Source: an uncultured Eubacteriales bacterium
GTDB taxonomy: Bacteria > Bacillota > Clostridia > Oscillospirales > Acutalibacteraceae
Direction of reading: 5' to 3'
DNA: 40,949 nt
Assembly: GCA_934476085.1 (NCBI GenBank)
Contig: CAKSNE010000019.1
Location: 1-40,949, forward strand
Within the stretch, counting starts at the first letter, position 1; every line of letters starts with the position of its first letter. The notes beneath the pieces are model-generated. The model saw only the letters and a list, made by a program, of their open reading frames with translations, searched no databases and was not told the origin of the DNA. The translations under genes and the position numbers were made by a program. Below are positions 24,321 to 34,179 of the stretch, one piece after another.

Positions 24321-25240
24321 TACTTCGCCTCCAAACCTAATAACATAAGTATTAATGCCATTCTCATATACTTGCCGTTTAATACTTGTTTAAAGTAGCA
24401 AGCTCGTGGGTCATTGTCAATAGCAACTGAAATTTCATTTACTCTTGGCAACGGGTGCATAATACAAAGGTCGCTTTTAGCAGTGTTCAACTTTTCAGGA
24501 GTTAAAATATAACTGTCCTTAAGTCTTAAATAATCAGCCTCATTAAAAAATCTTTCACGCTGGACACGGGTCATATAAAGAATATCAAGTTCAGGCATAA
24601 CGCTTTCAAGCGAAGTTGTTTGAGTATATTCAAGATTATTCTTTTGGATAATATCTTTTTTAACATAACTAGGCAATTTTAACTCTTCAGGCGAGATAAG
24701 AACGAATTTAATTCCGCTGTATCTTGATAATGCATTAATAAGCGAGTGAACTGTTCTACCGAATTTTAAGTCACCGCAAAAGCCTACTGTTAAATTATCA
24801 AATCTGCCTTTTTCTCGGCTGATTGTTAGCAAGTCAGCAAGTGTTTGGGTAGGGTGGTTGTGACCGCCATCGCCGGCATTTATAACAGGAATGCTTGAAT
24901 TTATAGCCGCTACCATTGGTGCGCCTTCTTTTGGATGACGCATAGCGATAATATCGGCATAACAACTGATAACTTTAGCAGTATCAGCAACGCTTTCGCC
25001 TTTAGATGCGGAAGAACTGCCTGCATCTGACATGCTTAAAACATTTCCGCCAAGCTCATACATAGCCGCCTCGAATGACAGGCGAGTGCGGGTTGATGGC
25101 TCAAAAAATAATGTTGCTAACTTTTTGCCGTTGCAAATATGAGCATATTTTTCAGGGTTTTCAATAATATCATTGGCGGTTGAGATTAATTTTTCAAGCT
25201 CTTCAACTGATAAATCGAGTATATCAATAACACTTCTCAT
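24320..25240 (-). CDS. pyrB: Aspartate carbamoyltransferase catalytic subunit
   Basis: PyrB joins carbamoyl phosphate and L-aspartate, the first committed step of pyrimidine synthesis. The 306-aa protein is of standard length. It has the carbamoyl-phosphate motif STRTRLSFE, the mobile loop Ser/Lys region (SASKGES), the HPTQ motif near GDGGHNHPTQT, and HPLPRV near the C-terminus for aspartate binding. It lies between the orphan FakA-type domain gene and pyrI. Confidence 0.97.
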   Translation of the reverse strand: MRSVIDILDLSVEELEKLISTANDIIENPEKYAHICNGKKLATLFFEPSTRTRLSFEAAMYELGGNVLSMSDAGSSSASKGESVADTAKVISCYADIIAMRHPKEGAPMVAAINSSIPVINAGDGGHNHPTQTLADLLTISREKGRFDNLTVGFCGDLKFGRTVHSLINALSRYSGIKFVLISPEELKLPSYVKKDIIQKNNLEYTQTTSLESVMPELDILYMTRVQRERFFNEADYLRLKDSYILTPEKLNTAKSDLCIMHPLPRVNEISVAIDNDPRACYFKQVLNGKYMRMALILMLLGLEAK

Positions 25241-25251
25241 TTTTAATCTCC

Positions 25252-25500
25252 TTAACCTTTTAATCCGTTTTCCTGACGCTCCATATTTTCAACTACAACA
25301 TCATAAATATCGCCTAAAGTAGACGCATATTCAAGAATTTCCCAAGGCTTATCGGTGTGAAAATGAATTTTAATTAAATCTTCATCGCCAACTGCCAAAA
25401 GGCAATCACCTTTAAAGTGTTCTAGTATATAATCATGGATTTCATCTTCATCAAGATTTGTTCCTTCAATTAGAAGTTGAGTATCAAATTTATTTTCCAT
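25252..25500 (-). CDS. Stand-alone FakA/DAK C-terminal-like domain in the pyr operon
   Basis: An 82-aa protein resembling only the C-terminal segment of DAK2-type kinases such as fatty-acid kinase FakA. It has FDTQLLIEG, then a GDCLLAVGDEDLIKIHFHTD block with the HFHTD motif (HxHTD in the family), and an ending VENMERQ. The kinase (DAK2) domain itself is absent. It has its own CGGAG site and is spaced 11-25 bases from pyrB and pyrE, so it is a genuine operon member and not a decayed remnant. In FakA this region contacts the lipid-binding partner FakB. Similar short proteins carry automatic names such as dihydroxyacetone kinase-related. Its role next to ATCase is unknown. Confidence 0.75.
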   Translation of the reverse strand: MENKFDTQLLIEGTNLDEDEIHDYILEHFKGDCLLAVGDEDLIKIHFHTDKPWEILEYASTLGDIYDVVVENMERQENGLKG

Positions 25501-25524
25501 TTTAAAAAACTCCGTAAAGTAAAA

Positions 25525-26157
25525 TTATTTTGTTATCCAGCTTTCATCTGAAGGATTGTTTCTGAATTTAATAAGACGGTCGATGTCTGCTTTTGCAATA
25601 TAGCCTTCTTCAGCGGCAACTTCAGCAATACAATCAAAGTTTGTAAGGCTGATGTTTTTTACATTAGCCTCAGCCAATCTGTCAAGACCTTTTTGCATAC
25701 CGTAAGTAAAGATACTGGCAACACCTAAAACTTCTGCACCTGCTTCTCTTAAAGCGTCAACAACGTCGATAACGCTGCCGCCTGTTGAAATTAAGTCTTC
25801 AATAACAACAACTTTTTGACCTTTTTCAAGTTTACCTTCAATTCTGTTTTGTCGACCATGGTCTTTGTTGCCTGAGCGAACATAACCCATAGGCATATCA
25901 AGTAAATGAGCAGTAATTGCAGCGTGAGCTATACCTGCGGTAGAAGTACCCATTAAAACTTCTGCATCAGGATAATTTTCTTTAACAACTTTTGCAAGTG
26001 CATTTTCAACATCGTTTCTAACATTAACTGCGGTTAAAGTTAATCTGTTGTCACAGTAAACAGGACTTTTAATTCCGCTTGCCCAAGTAAAAGGCTCATC
26101 AGGACGAAAGAAAACCGCTCCGATTGATAATAAGTCTTTAGCAATTAATTTTTCCAT
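25525..26157 (-). CDS. pyrE: Orotate phosphoribosyltransferase
   Basis: PyrE transfers ribose-5-phosphate from PRPP to orotate, giving OMP. The 210-aa protein shows the PRPP-binding motif VVVIEDLISTGGS, the K-x-H flexible loop (NKDHGRQNRIEG) and an N-terminal TWASGIKSPVY orotate-binding segment. It stands after pyrF with a 41-base gap and before the orphan FakA-type domain. Confidence 0.97.
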   Translation of the reverse strand: MEKLIAKDLLSIGAVFFRPDEPFTWASGIKSPVYCDNRLTLTAVNVRNDVENALAKVVKENYPDAEVLMGTSTAGIAHAAITAHLLDMPMGYVRSGNKDHGRQNRIEGKLEKGQKVVVIEDLISTGGSVIDVVDALREAGAEVLGVASIFTYGMQKGLDRLAEANVKNISLTNFDCIAEVAAEEGYIAKADIDRLIKFRNNPSDESWITK

Positions 26158-26198
26158 TTTTATATATCCTTTCGTTATATAATTTATTTTATAAATAA

Positions 26199-26897
26199 TT
26201 ATCCAACAAATTCTTCAACACATCTGTTATATGCTGCAACAGGGTCAGCGGCAGCAGTAATAGGTCTGCCTACTACGATATAGTCAGAGCCGATATCTTT
26301 TGCTTTAGCAGGAGTAGTAACTCTAACTTGGTCACCGATATCGCCGTCAGCAAAACGAACGCCCGGAGTTACTGTGAAAAAGTCGTCTCCGCAAGTATCG
26401 TGAACTTTTTTAGCCTCAAGCGGTGAGCAAACAACACCGTCAAGTCCTGCGTCTTTTGCATTCATTGCATAGTGCATTACAACTTTATCAATAGGTTCGT
26501 CAATAAGCAAATCTTCTTTCATTCGTTCTTCACTGGTTGATGTAAGCTGTGTAACGGCAATTAAGATTGGACGAGTGCCGTCTTCACGAGTTAATCCTTC
26601 AATAGCGGCTTCCATCATAGGAACTGTGCCTGCTGCGTGAAGATTGCACATATCAACATCTAATCTAGACAAAACTGCCATAGATTTTTTAACTGTGTTA
26701 GGAATATCGTGAAGTTTTAAATCTAAAAAGATTTTATGACCTCTTGCTTTGATTTCTTTAACAATTTGCGGACCTTCTGCATAGAAAAGTTCCATACCGA
26801 TTTTTACAAAAGGTTTTTTATCTTGAAATTTATCAAGAAAGTTCATAACCTCATCTTTGCTTGAAAAATCACAAGCAACAATAACATCTTTACCCAT
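26199..26897 (-). CDS. pyrF: Orotidine 5'-phosphate decarboxylase
   Basis: PyrF decarboxylates OMP to UMP. The 232-aa TIM barrel carries the catalytic DLKLHDIPNTV motif (Asp-Lys-x-x-Asp) and the C-terminal VVGRPIT phosphate loop. The stop of pyrD and the start of pyrF share one base, so translation is coupled. It belongs to the short, PyrF type-1 subfamily found in Bacillota. Confidence 0.97.
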   Translation of the reverse strand: MGKDVIVACDFSSKDEVMNFLDKFQDKKPFVKIGMELFYAEGPQIVKEIKARGHKIFLDLKLHDIPNTVKKSMAVLSRLDVDMCNLHAAGTVPMMEAAIEGLTREDGTRPILIAVTQLTSTSEERMKEDLLIDEPIDKVVMHYAMNAKDAGLDGVVCSPLEAKKVHDTCGDDFFTVTPGVRFADGDIGDQVRVTTPAKAKDIGSDYIVVGRPITAAADPVAAYNRCVEEFVG

Positions 26898-27808
26898 TAG
26901 TGTGCTCCTCCTATTATATCTTTTAAATTATTTATATTGTATTTTTCCATTGTTTTAGGCAAATTCATAATAATATCACGACAAATAAATGGATTTATAA
27001 GGTTTGCCGCACCTATTTCTACTGCAGTAGCACCCGCTAACATCATTTCAATTACATCTTCGGCAGATGAAACACCGCCCATACCAACGATTGGAATGTT
27101 TACTGCTTCATAAACCTGATAAACACAACGAAGTGCAACAGGGAAGATAGCACTTCCGGAAAAGCCGCCCATTTTATTTGCAATTACGGGCTTTTTGGTT
27201 TTAAGATCAATTCGCATTCCGAGAAGTGTATTTATAAGGCTGATTCCGTCAGCTCCACCGTCTTCACAAGCCTTTGCAATTTCAGCAATATTAGTTACAT
27301 TAGGTGTAAGTTTAATAATTACAGGTTTATTAGTAACGTTTTTAACAGCTTTTGTAACTTTTGCAGCCATTTCAGGTGATGTACCGAAACTCATACCGCC
27401 ACCGTGAACATTTGGACAACTGATATTAACTTCAAGCCAACCAACTTGTTCTTCTTTATCAAGTTTTTCACAAGTATAAGCATAATCATCAATTGAAAAA
27501 CCGCTTACATTTGCCATAACTTTTTTCTTGAAGCATTTTTTAAGTTTCGGAAGTTCTTCGCTAATGACTTTTTCAACACCCGGATTTTGAAGTCCGACAG
27601 CATTAATCATTCCGTTAGGCGTTTCGGCAATTCTCGGAGTAGGGTTTCCAAAACGAGCGTCTTTTGTTGTGCCTTTAAATGAAAAAGTGCCAAGACAGTT
27701 TATATCGTAAAGCTCTGCAAATTCATAACCAAATCCAAAAGTGCCGCTTGCAGGGATAATAGGGTTATCTAGTTTTTCACCGCATAAATTTACTGATAAA
27801 TCTACCAT
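26897..27808 (-). CDS. pyrD: Dihydroorotate dehydrogenase B, catalytic subunit
   Basis: The NAD-linked class 1B enzyme oxidises dihydroorotate to orotate using FMN and passes electrons to PyrK. The 303-aa barrel has the catalytic-Cys loop NISCPN followed by GGMSFG, the FMN-binding PVIIKLTPN strand, and GMGGVSSAEDV near the C-terminus. It overlaps pyrK by 7 bases, as expected for obligate subunits of a heterotetramer. Confidence 0.96.
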   Translation of the reverse strand: MVDLSVNLCGEKLDNPIIPASGTFGFGYEFAELYDINCLGTFSFKGTTKDARFGNPTPRIAETPNGMINAVGLQNPGVEKVISEELPKLKKCFKKKVMANVSGFSIDDYAYTCEKLDKEEQVGWLEVNISCPNVHGGGMSFGTSPEMAAKVTKAVKNVTNKPVIIKLTPNVTNIAEIAKACEDGGADGISLINTLLGMRIDLKTKKPVIANKMGGFSGSAIFPVALRCVYQVYEAVNIPIVGMGGVSSAEDVIEMMLAGATAVEIGAANLINPFICRDIIMNLPKTMEKYNINNLKDIIGGAH

Positions 27809-28533
27809 ACAATAACCTCTCTTTCAAGCACAGGGCCATCTTTACAAATTCTGATGTTTTTATATTTAGTTTTGCAAGAACAACCCATACAAGCACCAAA
27901 TCCGCAACCCATACGCTCTTCAAAGCTATATTGACCGCTTGTTTTTGCAATATTTTCAATCGCTTTAAACATAGAAATTGGTCCGCAGGTATAAAAATAA
28001 GAGTAATCAATATCTTTTAATACATCGGTTACAAAGCCTTTTGTGCCATATGAGCCGTCAGCAGTTGCTACATAAACATCTGCACCGAGTGCTTTGAATT
28101 CACTTTCATAAAAAACATCATCAGCTGAATTAAAGCCTAATATTACTTTAACATTTTTTCCTTCATTAATCAAGACTTTGCATAGATTATACATAGGCGG
28201 AACACCAACACCGCCACCAATCAAAACAGGTGTTTTGCCTGATTTTGATGTGTCAAAGCCGTTTCCAAGACCTGATAATATATCTAACTTTTCGCCGATT
28301 TTCATATTAGCCATAACTTCTGTGCCGCTACCTACTACTTTGTAGATGATAGTAACATTTTCGCTATTATAGTCGCAAACAGAAATCGGTCTGCGAAGGA
28401 AAAAGCCATCTATTTTTATATTTATAAATTGACCGGGTGCGGTGATAGCGGATGTATCACCTTTAATCACCATTTTATAAATGTCTTTTGCGATGTTTTC
28501 ATTTGATAAAATCTCAAATAAACTTTGTTTCAT
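27802..28533 (-). CDS. pyrK: Dihydroorotate dehydrogenase B, electron-transfer subunit
   Basis: PyrK carries FAD and a 2Fe-2S cluster and passes electrons from PyrD to NAD. The 243-aa protein has the FAD-binding RRPISVCDY motif and the NAD-binding GGGVGVPPMYNL loop. The C-terminal cluster ligands appear in GCGFGACMGCSC and a later CKDGP. It is coupled to pyrD by overlap and follows carB closely. Confidence 0.96.
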   Translation of the reverse strand: MKQSLFEILSNENIAKDIYKMVIKGDTSAITAPGQFINIKIDGFFLRRPISVCDYNSENVTIIYKVVGSGTEVMANMKIGEKLDILSGLGNGFDTSKSGKTPVLIGGGVGVPPMYNLCKVLINEGKNVKVILGFNSADDVFYESEFKALGADVYVATADGSYGTKGFVTDVLKDIDYSYFYTCGPISMFKAIENIAKTSGQYSFEERMGCGFGACMGCSCKTKYKNIRICKDGPVLEREVIVW

Positions 28534-28544
28534 AAATTATCTCC

Positions 28545-31500
28545 TTATTCATTTATTGGAGAGATACCGAAAGTTGTTTCTTCTAGTACATCAATCAAAA
28601 CTTTAACAGTATCAAGAGAAGTAAACATAGTAATATTATTTTCAACTGCACAACGGCGGATTTCATAACCATCGGTTTCGCCTTGAACAGAATCAACATC
28701 TCTTGTATTGATAACATAGTTTACATAGCCTTGACGCATTGAATTTAGAATATCTTCGCTGCCGTCGCTGATTTTCTCTCTAACCCTTGTACGAATGCCG
28801 TTTTCTTTTAAGAACTTAGCAGTACCTTTTGTAGCCTCAATATTAAAGCCCATATTATAAAATCTTCTGATAATAGGTAATGCTTCAGGTTTATCTTTAT
28901 CGGCAATTGTTACAAGTATAGTACCGTAATTCATTACATTCATACCTGATGCTTGTAATGCTTTGTATAATGCACGATTTAATTTTTTATCATATCCGAT
29001 TGCTTCACCGGTTGATTTCATTTCAGGTGAAAGGTAAGCGTCAAGTCCTGAAATTTTTGAGAATGAGAAAGCAGGAACTTTTACATACCATTTATCTTTT
29101 TCCTGTGGGTAAAGCATATCATAACCTTGTTCTTTAAGTGACTTACCTAAGATTACAAGTGTTGCAATGTCTGCAAGTGAATAGCCTGTTGATTTTGAAA
29201 GGAAAGGAACAGTTCTTGAAGAACGAGGGTTTACTTCAATTACATAAACATTTTCTTCTTTATCAACAATAAACTGAATATTGTAAAGACCGATAATGCC
29301 GATACCAAGACCAAGTTTCTTTGTATAATCAAGAATAGTGTCTTTAGCCTTTTGTGAAACGCTGAATGTAGGATAAACGCTAATACTGTCGCCCGAGTGT
29401 ATGCCTGTTCTTTCAACAAGCTCCATAATACCCGGAACAAAAACATTTTCGCCATCGCAAATTGCGTCTACTTCTAGTTCTTTACCTATAATGTATTTAT
29501 CAACCAAGACAGGTTGGTCTTCATTAATTGCAACTGCATTTTTAAGATATTCTTTAAGTGCTGAATCAGAATTTACAATCTGCATAGCACGACCGCCTAA
29601 TACATAACTAGGTCTTACTAAAACAGGGTAGCCGATTTCGTTTGCTACTTTGATACCGTCTTCAATATTTGTAACTGCTTGACCTGTCGGCTGTGGAATA
29701 TTGAGTGATTTCATAACTTTTTCAAATGAATCACGGTTTTCTGCTTTTTCAATAGCTTTACAATCAGTACCTATAATCTTAACGCCGTTTTTATCAAGCG
29801 AATCAGCAAGGTTAATTGCAGTTTGACCGCCAAGAGAAGCGATAACACCATATGGCTTTTCAAGGTCAATAATGTTCATTACATCTTCGGTAGTAAGCGG
29901 TTCAAAATAAAGCTTATCTGAGCAAGTATAGTCAGTTGAAACAGTTTCAGGGTTATTGTTAATAATAATAGCCTCAAAGCCTGAATCTTTGATTGTTTTA
30001 ATTGCGTGAACAGTTGAATAGTCAAATTCAACACCCTGACCGATACGAATAGGACCTGAGCCTAAAACGATAATCTTTTGTGCGTCAGAAACAACAGACT
30101 CATTTTCTTCTTCATAAGTTGAGTAGAAGTAAGGAATGTAACTGTCAAACTCACTGGCGCAAGTATCAATCATTTTATATACAGGAATAATGTTTTCTTT
30201 CTTTCTTAATTTGTAAACTTCGTCAGCGGTTGTGTTCCAAAGTTTTGCAATATAAGTATCGGAAAAGCCCATTTTTTTGGCTTCTTTAAGAGTTGTAACA
30301 TCGTTTTTATTGTCTTCAAGTTCTTTTTCAAACTCAACAATGTTTTTGATTTTATCAAGGAACAACATATCTATTTTTGTTGCGTTGTAAATTACGCCTA
30401 AATCTTCGCCTAAACGAATTAATCTCGCAATAGCATAAATTCTGTCATCAGTTCCGATTTTGATGTAATCAAGCAATTCATCGTGAGTATATTCATCAAA
30501 CTTTTTAAGATATAAGTGGTCTGTACCTGTTTCAAGCGAGCGAACTGCTTTTAAAAGGCTTTCTTCAATTGTTCTGCCGATTGACATAACTTCGCCAGTT
30601 GCTTTCATTTGAGTTGAAAGTTTGTTAGATGCTGAGGCGAATTTATCAAATGGAAATCTAGGCATTTTTGTTACTACATAGTCTAGTGTAGGCTCAAAAG
30701 ATGCAGGAGTATTGGCAATTTGAATTTCATCAAGTGTCATACCAACTGCAATTTTTGCAGAAACTCTTGCAATCGGGAAACCGCTTGCTTTTGATGCTAA
30801 AGCAGATGAACGTGAAACTCTTGGGTTTACTTCGATTAGGAAATAGTTAAATGATTCAGGGTCAAGTGCAAATTGAACATTACAACCACCTTCAATTTTT
30901 AAGGCACGAATAGTTTTTAATGCACTGTCACGAAGTAAATGATACTCTTTATTAGTAAGTGTTTGGCTAGGTGCTACAACGATTGAGTCGCCTGTGTGAA
31001 TACCAACAGGGTCAATGTTTTCCATATTACAAACTGTGATTGCGGTATCGTTAGCATCACGAATTACTTCATATTCAATCTCTTTATAGCCCTTAATACT
31101 TTTTTCTACTAAAACCTGATGAACAGGGGAGAGCTTAAGTGCATTTTTCATAATTTCACGCAATTCTTCTTCGTTATCAGCAAATCCGCCGCCGGTACCG
31201 CCGAGTGTAAATGCAGGACGAAGAACAACAGGGTAGCCGATTTCTTCGGATGCAGCAATTGCCTCTTCAATCGAATGAGTTATTACAGACGGCAAAACAG
31301 GCTCGCCGATTTCTTCACAAAGTTCTTTAAACATTTCTCTGTCTTCGGCTCTTTCAATACTTGTAGAAGAAGTACCAAGAAGTTCAACCTGACATTCTTT
31401 TAAAACGCCTTTTTTCTCAAGTTGCATAGCAAGGTTAAGACCTGTTTGACCGCCGATACCCGGAATGATAGCATCAGGACGCTCATATCTGATGATTTTT

Positions 31501-31724
31501 GCGATATATTCAAGTGTCAAAGGTTCCATATAAACTTTATCTGCAATGGTTGTATCGGTCATAATTGTTGCAGGGTTGGAGTTACAAAGAATAACTTCGT
31601 AGCCTTCTTCACGAAGTGCTAAACATGCCTGTGTGCCGGCATAGTCAAATTCTGCGGCTTGTCCGATAACGATCGGACCCGAACCGATTACAAGTACCTT
31701 TTTAATATCTGTTCTCTTAGGCAT
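28545..31724 (-). CDS. carB: Carbamoyl-phosphate synthase large subunit
   Basis: CarB makes carbamoyl phosphate from bicarbonate, two ATP and ammonia channelled from CarA. At 1059 aa it is a normal full length. It has two homologous ATP-grasp halves, each beginning with a glycine loop (KKVLVIGSGPIVIGQ and KIIVLGSGPIRIGQG). A helical oligomerisation segment lies between them, and a C-terminal MGS-like allosteric domain at about 935-1059. The start overlaps the carA stop by 8 bases. No frameshift or missing block was seen. Confidence 0.98.
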   Translation of the reverse strand: MPKRTDIKKVLVIGSGPIVIGQAAEFDYAGTQACLALREEGYEVILCNSNPATIMTDTTIADKVYMEPLTLEYIAKIIRYERPDAIIPGIGGQTGLNLAMQLEKKGVLKECQVELLGTSSTSIERAEDREMFKELCEEIGEPVLPSVITHSIEEAIAASEEIGYPVVLRPAFTLGGTGGGFADNEEELREIMKNALKLSPVHQVLVEKSIKGYKEIEYEVIRDANDTAITVCNMENIDPVGIHTGDSIVVAPSQTLTNKEYHLLRDSALKTIRALKIEGGCNVQFALDPESFNYFLIEVNPRVSRSSALASKASGFPIARVSAKIAVGMTLDEIQIANTPASFEPTLDYVVTKMPRFPFDKFASASNKLSTQMKATGEVMSIGRTIEESLLKAVRSLETGTDHLYLKKFDEYTHDELLDYIKIGTDDRIYAIARLIRLGEDLGVIYNATKIDMLFLDKIKNIVEFEKELEDNKNDVTTLKEAKKMGFSDTYIAKLWNTTADEVYKLRKKENIIPVYKMIDTCASEFDSYIPYFYSTYEEENESVVSDAQKIIVLGSGPIRIGQGVEFDYSTVHAIKTIKDSGFEAIIINNNPETVSTDYTCSDKLYFEPLTTEDVMNIIDLEKPYGVIASLGGQTAINLADSLDKNGVKIIGTDCKAIEKAENRDSFEKVMKSLNIPQPTGQAVTNIEDGIKVANEIGYPVLVRPSYVLGGRAMQIVNSDSALKEYLKNAVAINEDQPVLVDKYIIGKELEVDAICDGENVFVPGIMELVERTGIHSGDSISVYPTFSVSQKAKDTILDYTKKLGLGIGIIGLYNIQFIVDKEENVYVIEVNPRSSRTVPFLSKSTGYSLADIATLVILGKSLKEQGYDMLYPQEKDKWYVKVPAFSFSKISGLDAYLSPEMKSTGEAIGYDKKLNRALYKALQASGMNVMNYGTILVTIADKDKPEALPIIRRFYNMGFNIEATKGTAKFLKENGIRTRVREKISDGSEDILNSMRQGYVNYVINTRDVDSVQGETDGYEIRRCAVENNITMFTSLDTVKVLIDVLEETTFGISPINE

Positions 31725-32814
31725 TTTCTTTGTCCTCCTTCATATTTTCAATAAATTTATCAAATAAATATGCACTGTCTTGTGGACCCGGTGCACTTTC
31801 AGGGTGATACTGAACTGAGAAAACCTTGTCGGCTTTACATTCAACACCTTCAACTGTGTTATCAAGCAAATTAATATGTGTTGCAACAAGACCTGTGCCG
31901 TTTATACTATCAAGGTCAACAGCATAACTGTGGTTTTGGCTTGTGATTTCAATTTTGTTTGTTTCAAGGTTTTTAACAGGGTGGTTACCGCCACGGTGAC
32001 CAAATTTTAATTTGTAGGTTTTAGCACCGTAAGCGAGAGAAATCATTTGGTGACCGAGACAAATACCGAAAATAGGCTTTTTGCCACGAAGATTTTTTAC
32101 AAGTTCAATTACAGGTGTAACATCTTCAGGGTCGCCGGGACCGTTAGACAAGAAAATGCCGTCCGGTTTCATATTTAAAATATCTTCGGCAGATGTGTTG
32201 TAAGGTACAACAGTAACATTGCAGCCTCTAGCGTTTAATGAACGGATTATATTAAGTTTTATACCGCAATCAACCGCAACAACATTAAATTTATGGTTAG
32301 AAGTTCTCGAATACCAGCGTTTTTTACAACTTACTTTTGAAACTGCATCGTGTGGAACAGGTGTGTTTTTGATAATTTCCAAGCCTTGTTCAAGAGTAGT
32401 ATCAACATCGGTTATTAAAACGCGTCTGCTACCGTAATTTCTAATGCTTCTTGTAATTTTTCTTGTATCAACACCGGAAATACCCGGAATGTGATTTTCT
32501 TCTAAAATTTCAGATAAAGTTTTTGTGTAACGGAAGTTTGATGGGTTGTCGTTATACTCTCTAACAATAAGCCCGCCGATTGTAGGAATTTTTGTTTCAA
32601 AGTCATCATCGGCAATACCATAATTACCGATAAGCGGATAAGTCATAACTACCATTTGGTAAGTATATGATGGGTCAGAAACGATTTCTTGATAACCTAC
32701 CATTGATGTGTTGAAAACTATTTCACATACACGCTCAGTTTTTTCACCAAAGCCGTATCCGTAATATTCTTCGCCATTTTCAAGAATTATTTTTCTATCA
32801 TATTCTCTTGCCAT
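31717..32814 (-). CDS. carA: Carbamoyl-phosphate synthase small (glutaminase) subunit
   Basis: CarA hydrolyses glutamine and feeds ammonia to CarB. The 365-aa protein has an N-terminal CPSase domain and a class I glutamine amidotransferase domain, with the nucleophile in FGICLGHQM and the catalytic His-Glu in YHPESAPGP. The start follows GGAGAAATAAA, which lies within the last codons of pyrC; the genes overlap by 28 bases. Confidence 0.97.
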   Translation of the reverse strand: MAREYDRKIILENGEEYYGYGFGEKTERVCEIVFNTSMVGYQEIVSDPSYTYQMVVMTYPLIGNYGIADDDFETKIPTIGGLIVREYNDNPSNFRYTKTLSEILEENHIPGISGVDTRKITRSIRNYGSRRVLITDVDTTLEQGLEIIKNTPVPHDAVSKVSCKKRWYSRTSNHKFNVVAVDCGIKLNIIRSLNARGCNVTVVPYNTSAEDILNMKPDGIFLSNGPGDPEDVTPVIELVKNLRGKKPIFGICLGHQMISLAYGAKTYKLKFGHRGGNHPVKNLETNKIEITSQNHSYAVDLDSINGTGLVATHINLLDNTVEGVECKADKVFSVQYHPESAPGPQDSAYLFDKFIENMKEDKENA

Positions 32815-34061
32815 TTTATTTCTCCTTTACACATAGTTAATTTACATTCTGAATTTATTTTATACTCCGCAAACGGAGTGCTTCTGCCTTTTGATAAAAA
32901 GCTCTCAGGGTTTACAATGGTTTGTTTTTCTAAATCATAAACACATAAATCAGCAGGTTTGCCGATTTCAAGACCGCCTTTAATATTAAATCGCTTACAA
33001 GGGTTATAATGCATAAGTTCGATTAATTTTTCAAGTGATATAATGTTTTCCTTTACTAAATAAGTATAAAGCAAAGGGAACGCACATTCAAGTCCTACAA
33101 CACCCATTAATGAATCTTTTAGTCCTTTGGATTTTTCTTCTTTAGAATGTGGTGCGTGGTCGGTTGCAATCATATCAATTGTGCCGTCTTTCAAGCCTTC
33201 AATCAATGCCAATCGGTCGCTTTCACTTCTGATAGGCGGATTCATTTTAAATCTGCCGTCTTCTTGCAACATATTATCGTTAAGCAAAAGATAAGTAGGC
33301 GATGTTTCGCAAGTAATGTCTAGCCCATCGTGTTTTGCTTTTCTGATTAAATCAACACTTTCTTTAGTTGAAATGTGGCAAATGTGATAAGCACAACCTG
33401 TTTTTCTAACAAGTTCAATATCTCTTGCTATTTGTCCATATTCACTTTCAGAGCATATACCTTTGTGGTTATGTGCTTTAGCATATTCGCCGTCGTGAAT
33501 ATATCCGCCCTTTAAAAGAGTGTTATCTTCACAATGTGCGACAATGATTTTGTTTAAACTTTTGGCTTTTTTCATAGCCTTAAGCATTTTTTCTTCTGAT
33601 TGAACGCCTCTGCCATCATCGGAGAATGCTATAACATAAGGAGCGAGTTTATCCATATCAGATAATTCTTCGCCGTTTTGACCTTTTGTAATAGAGCCGT
33701 ATGGAATTACATTTACCATAGCGTCTTTTTTTATAATATCAAGTTGAACCTTTAAATTCTCGTAACTATCAGGCACAGGATTTAAGTTTGGCATTGAACA
33801 AACTGTTGTATAACCGCCGTGTGCTGCTGCTAAAGTTCCGCTTTTGATTGTTTCTTTATAAAAAAAGCCCGGCTCACGAAGATGAACATGTACATCAACG
33901 AAACCGGGAAAAATAAAATACTTATCGCAATCAATAACTATAGCGTTGGAAAAACAAGAATTTTCGGAAATGTCAAAAACCAATCCGTCACGAATAAAAA
34001 CATTAGCCTTATTTATTTGCCCAGATGTTAGTACTTGTGCATTTTTGAGGACGAAATTCAT
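32787..34061 (-). CDS. pyrC: Dihydroorotase (type I)
   Basis: PyrC closes carbamoyl aspartate to dihydroorotate. The 424-aa amidohydrolase has the metal motif DVHVHLREPG, the substrate-region HCED, a second-site HICHIST, and the TDHAPHS motif near the C-terminus. It is the first gene of the pyrimidine operon, about 40 bases from the predicted transcription start. The GAAAGGA site is about 11 bases before the ATG. The end of the gene reads through the carA start region in another frame. Confidence 0.96.
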   Translation of the reverse strand: MNFVLKNAQVLTSGQINKANVFIRDGLVFDISENSCFSNAIVIDCDKYFIFPGFVDVHVHLREPGFFYKETIKSGTLAAAHGGYTTVCSMPNLNPVPDSYENLKVQLDIIKKDAMVNVIPYGSITKGQNGEELSDMDKLAPYVIAFSDDGRGVQSEEKMLKAMKKAKSLNKIIVAHCEDNTLLKGGYIHDGEYAKAHNHKGICSESEYGQIARDIELVRKTGCAYHICHISTKESVDLIRKAKHDGLDITCETSPTYLLLNDNMLQEDGRFKMNPPIRSESDRLALIEGLKDGTIDMIATDHAPHSKEEKSKGLKDSLMGVVGLECAFPLLYTYLVKENIISLEKLIELMHYNPCKRFNIKGGLEIGKPADLCVYDLEKQTIVNPESFLSKGRSTPFAEYKINSECKLTMCKGEIKWQENMIEK

Positions 34062-34104
34062 TTGCCGTTTATCCTTTCATATATGTTATTTTCTATCTCG
34101 AATT

Positions 34105-34132
34105 ATTATACCATAATTATAAAAAAAGTCAA
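34105..34132 (-). promoter_or_regulatory. Promoter of the pyrimidine operon
   Basis: On the minus strand, TTGACT (34132-34127), a 16-base spacer, then TATAAT (34110-34105). The leader before pyrC would be only about 35-40 bases and contains no visible PyrR anti-antiterminator or terminator, so attenuation of the Bacillus type is not apparent. Confidence 0.75.
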
Positions 34133-34179
34133 CAGTAAAATGTATATAAAAAATATTTTATTTTTATTTTAAAAAACTA

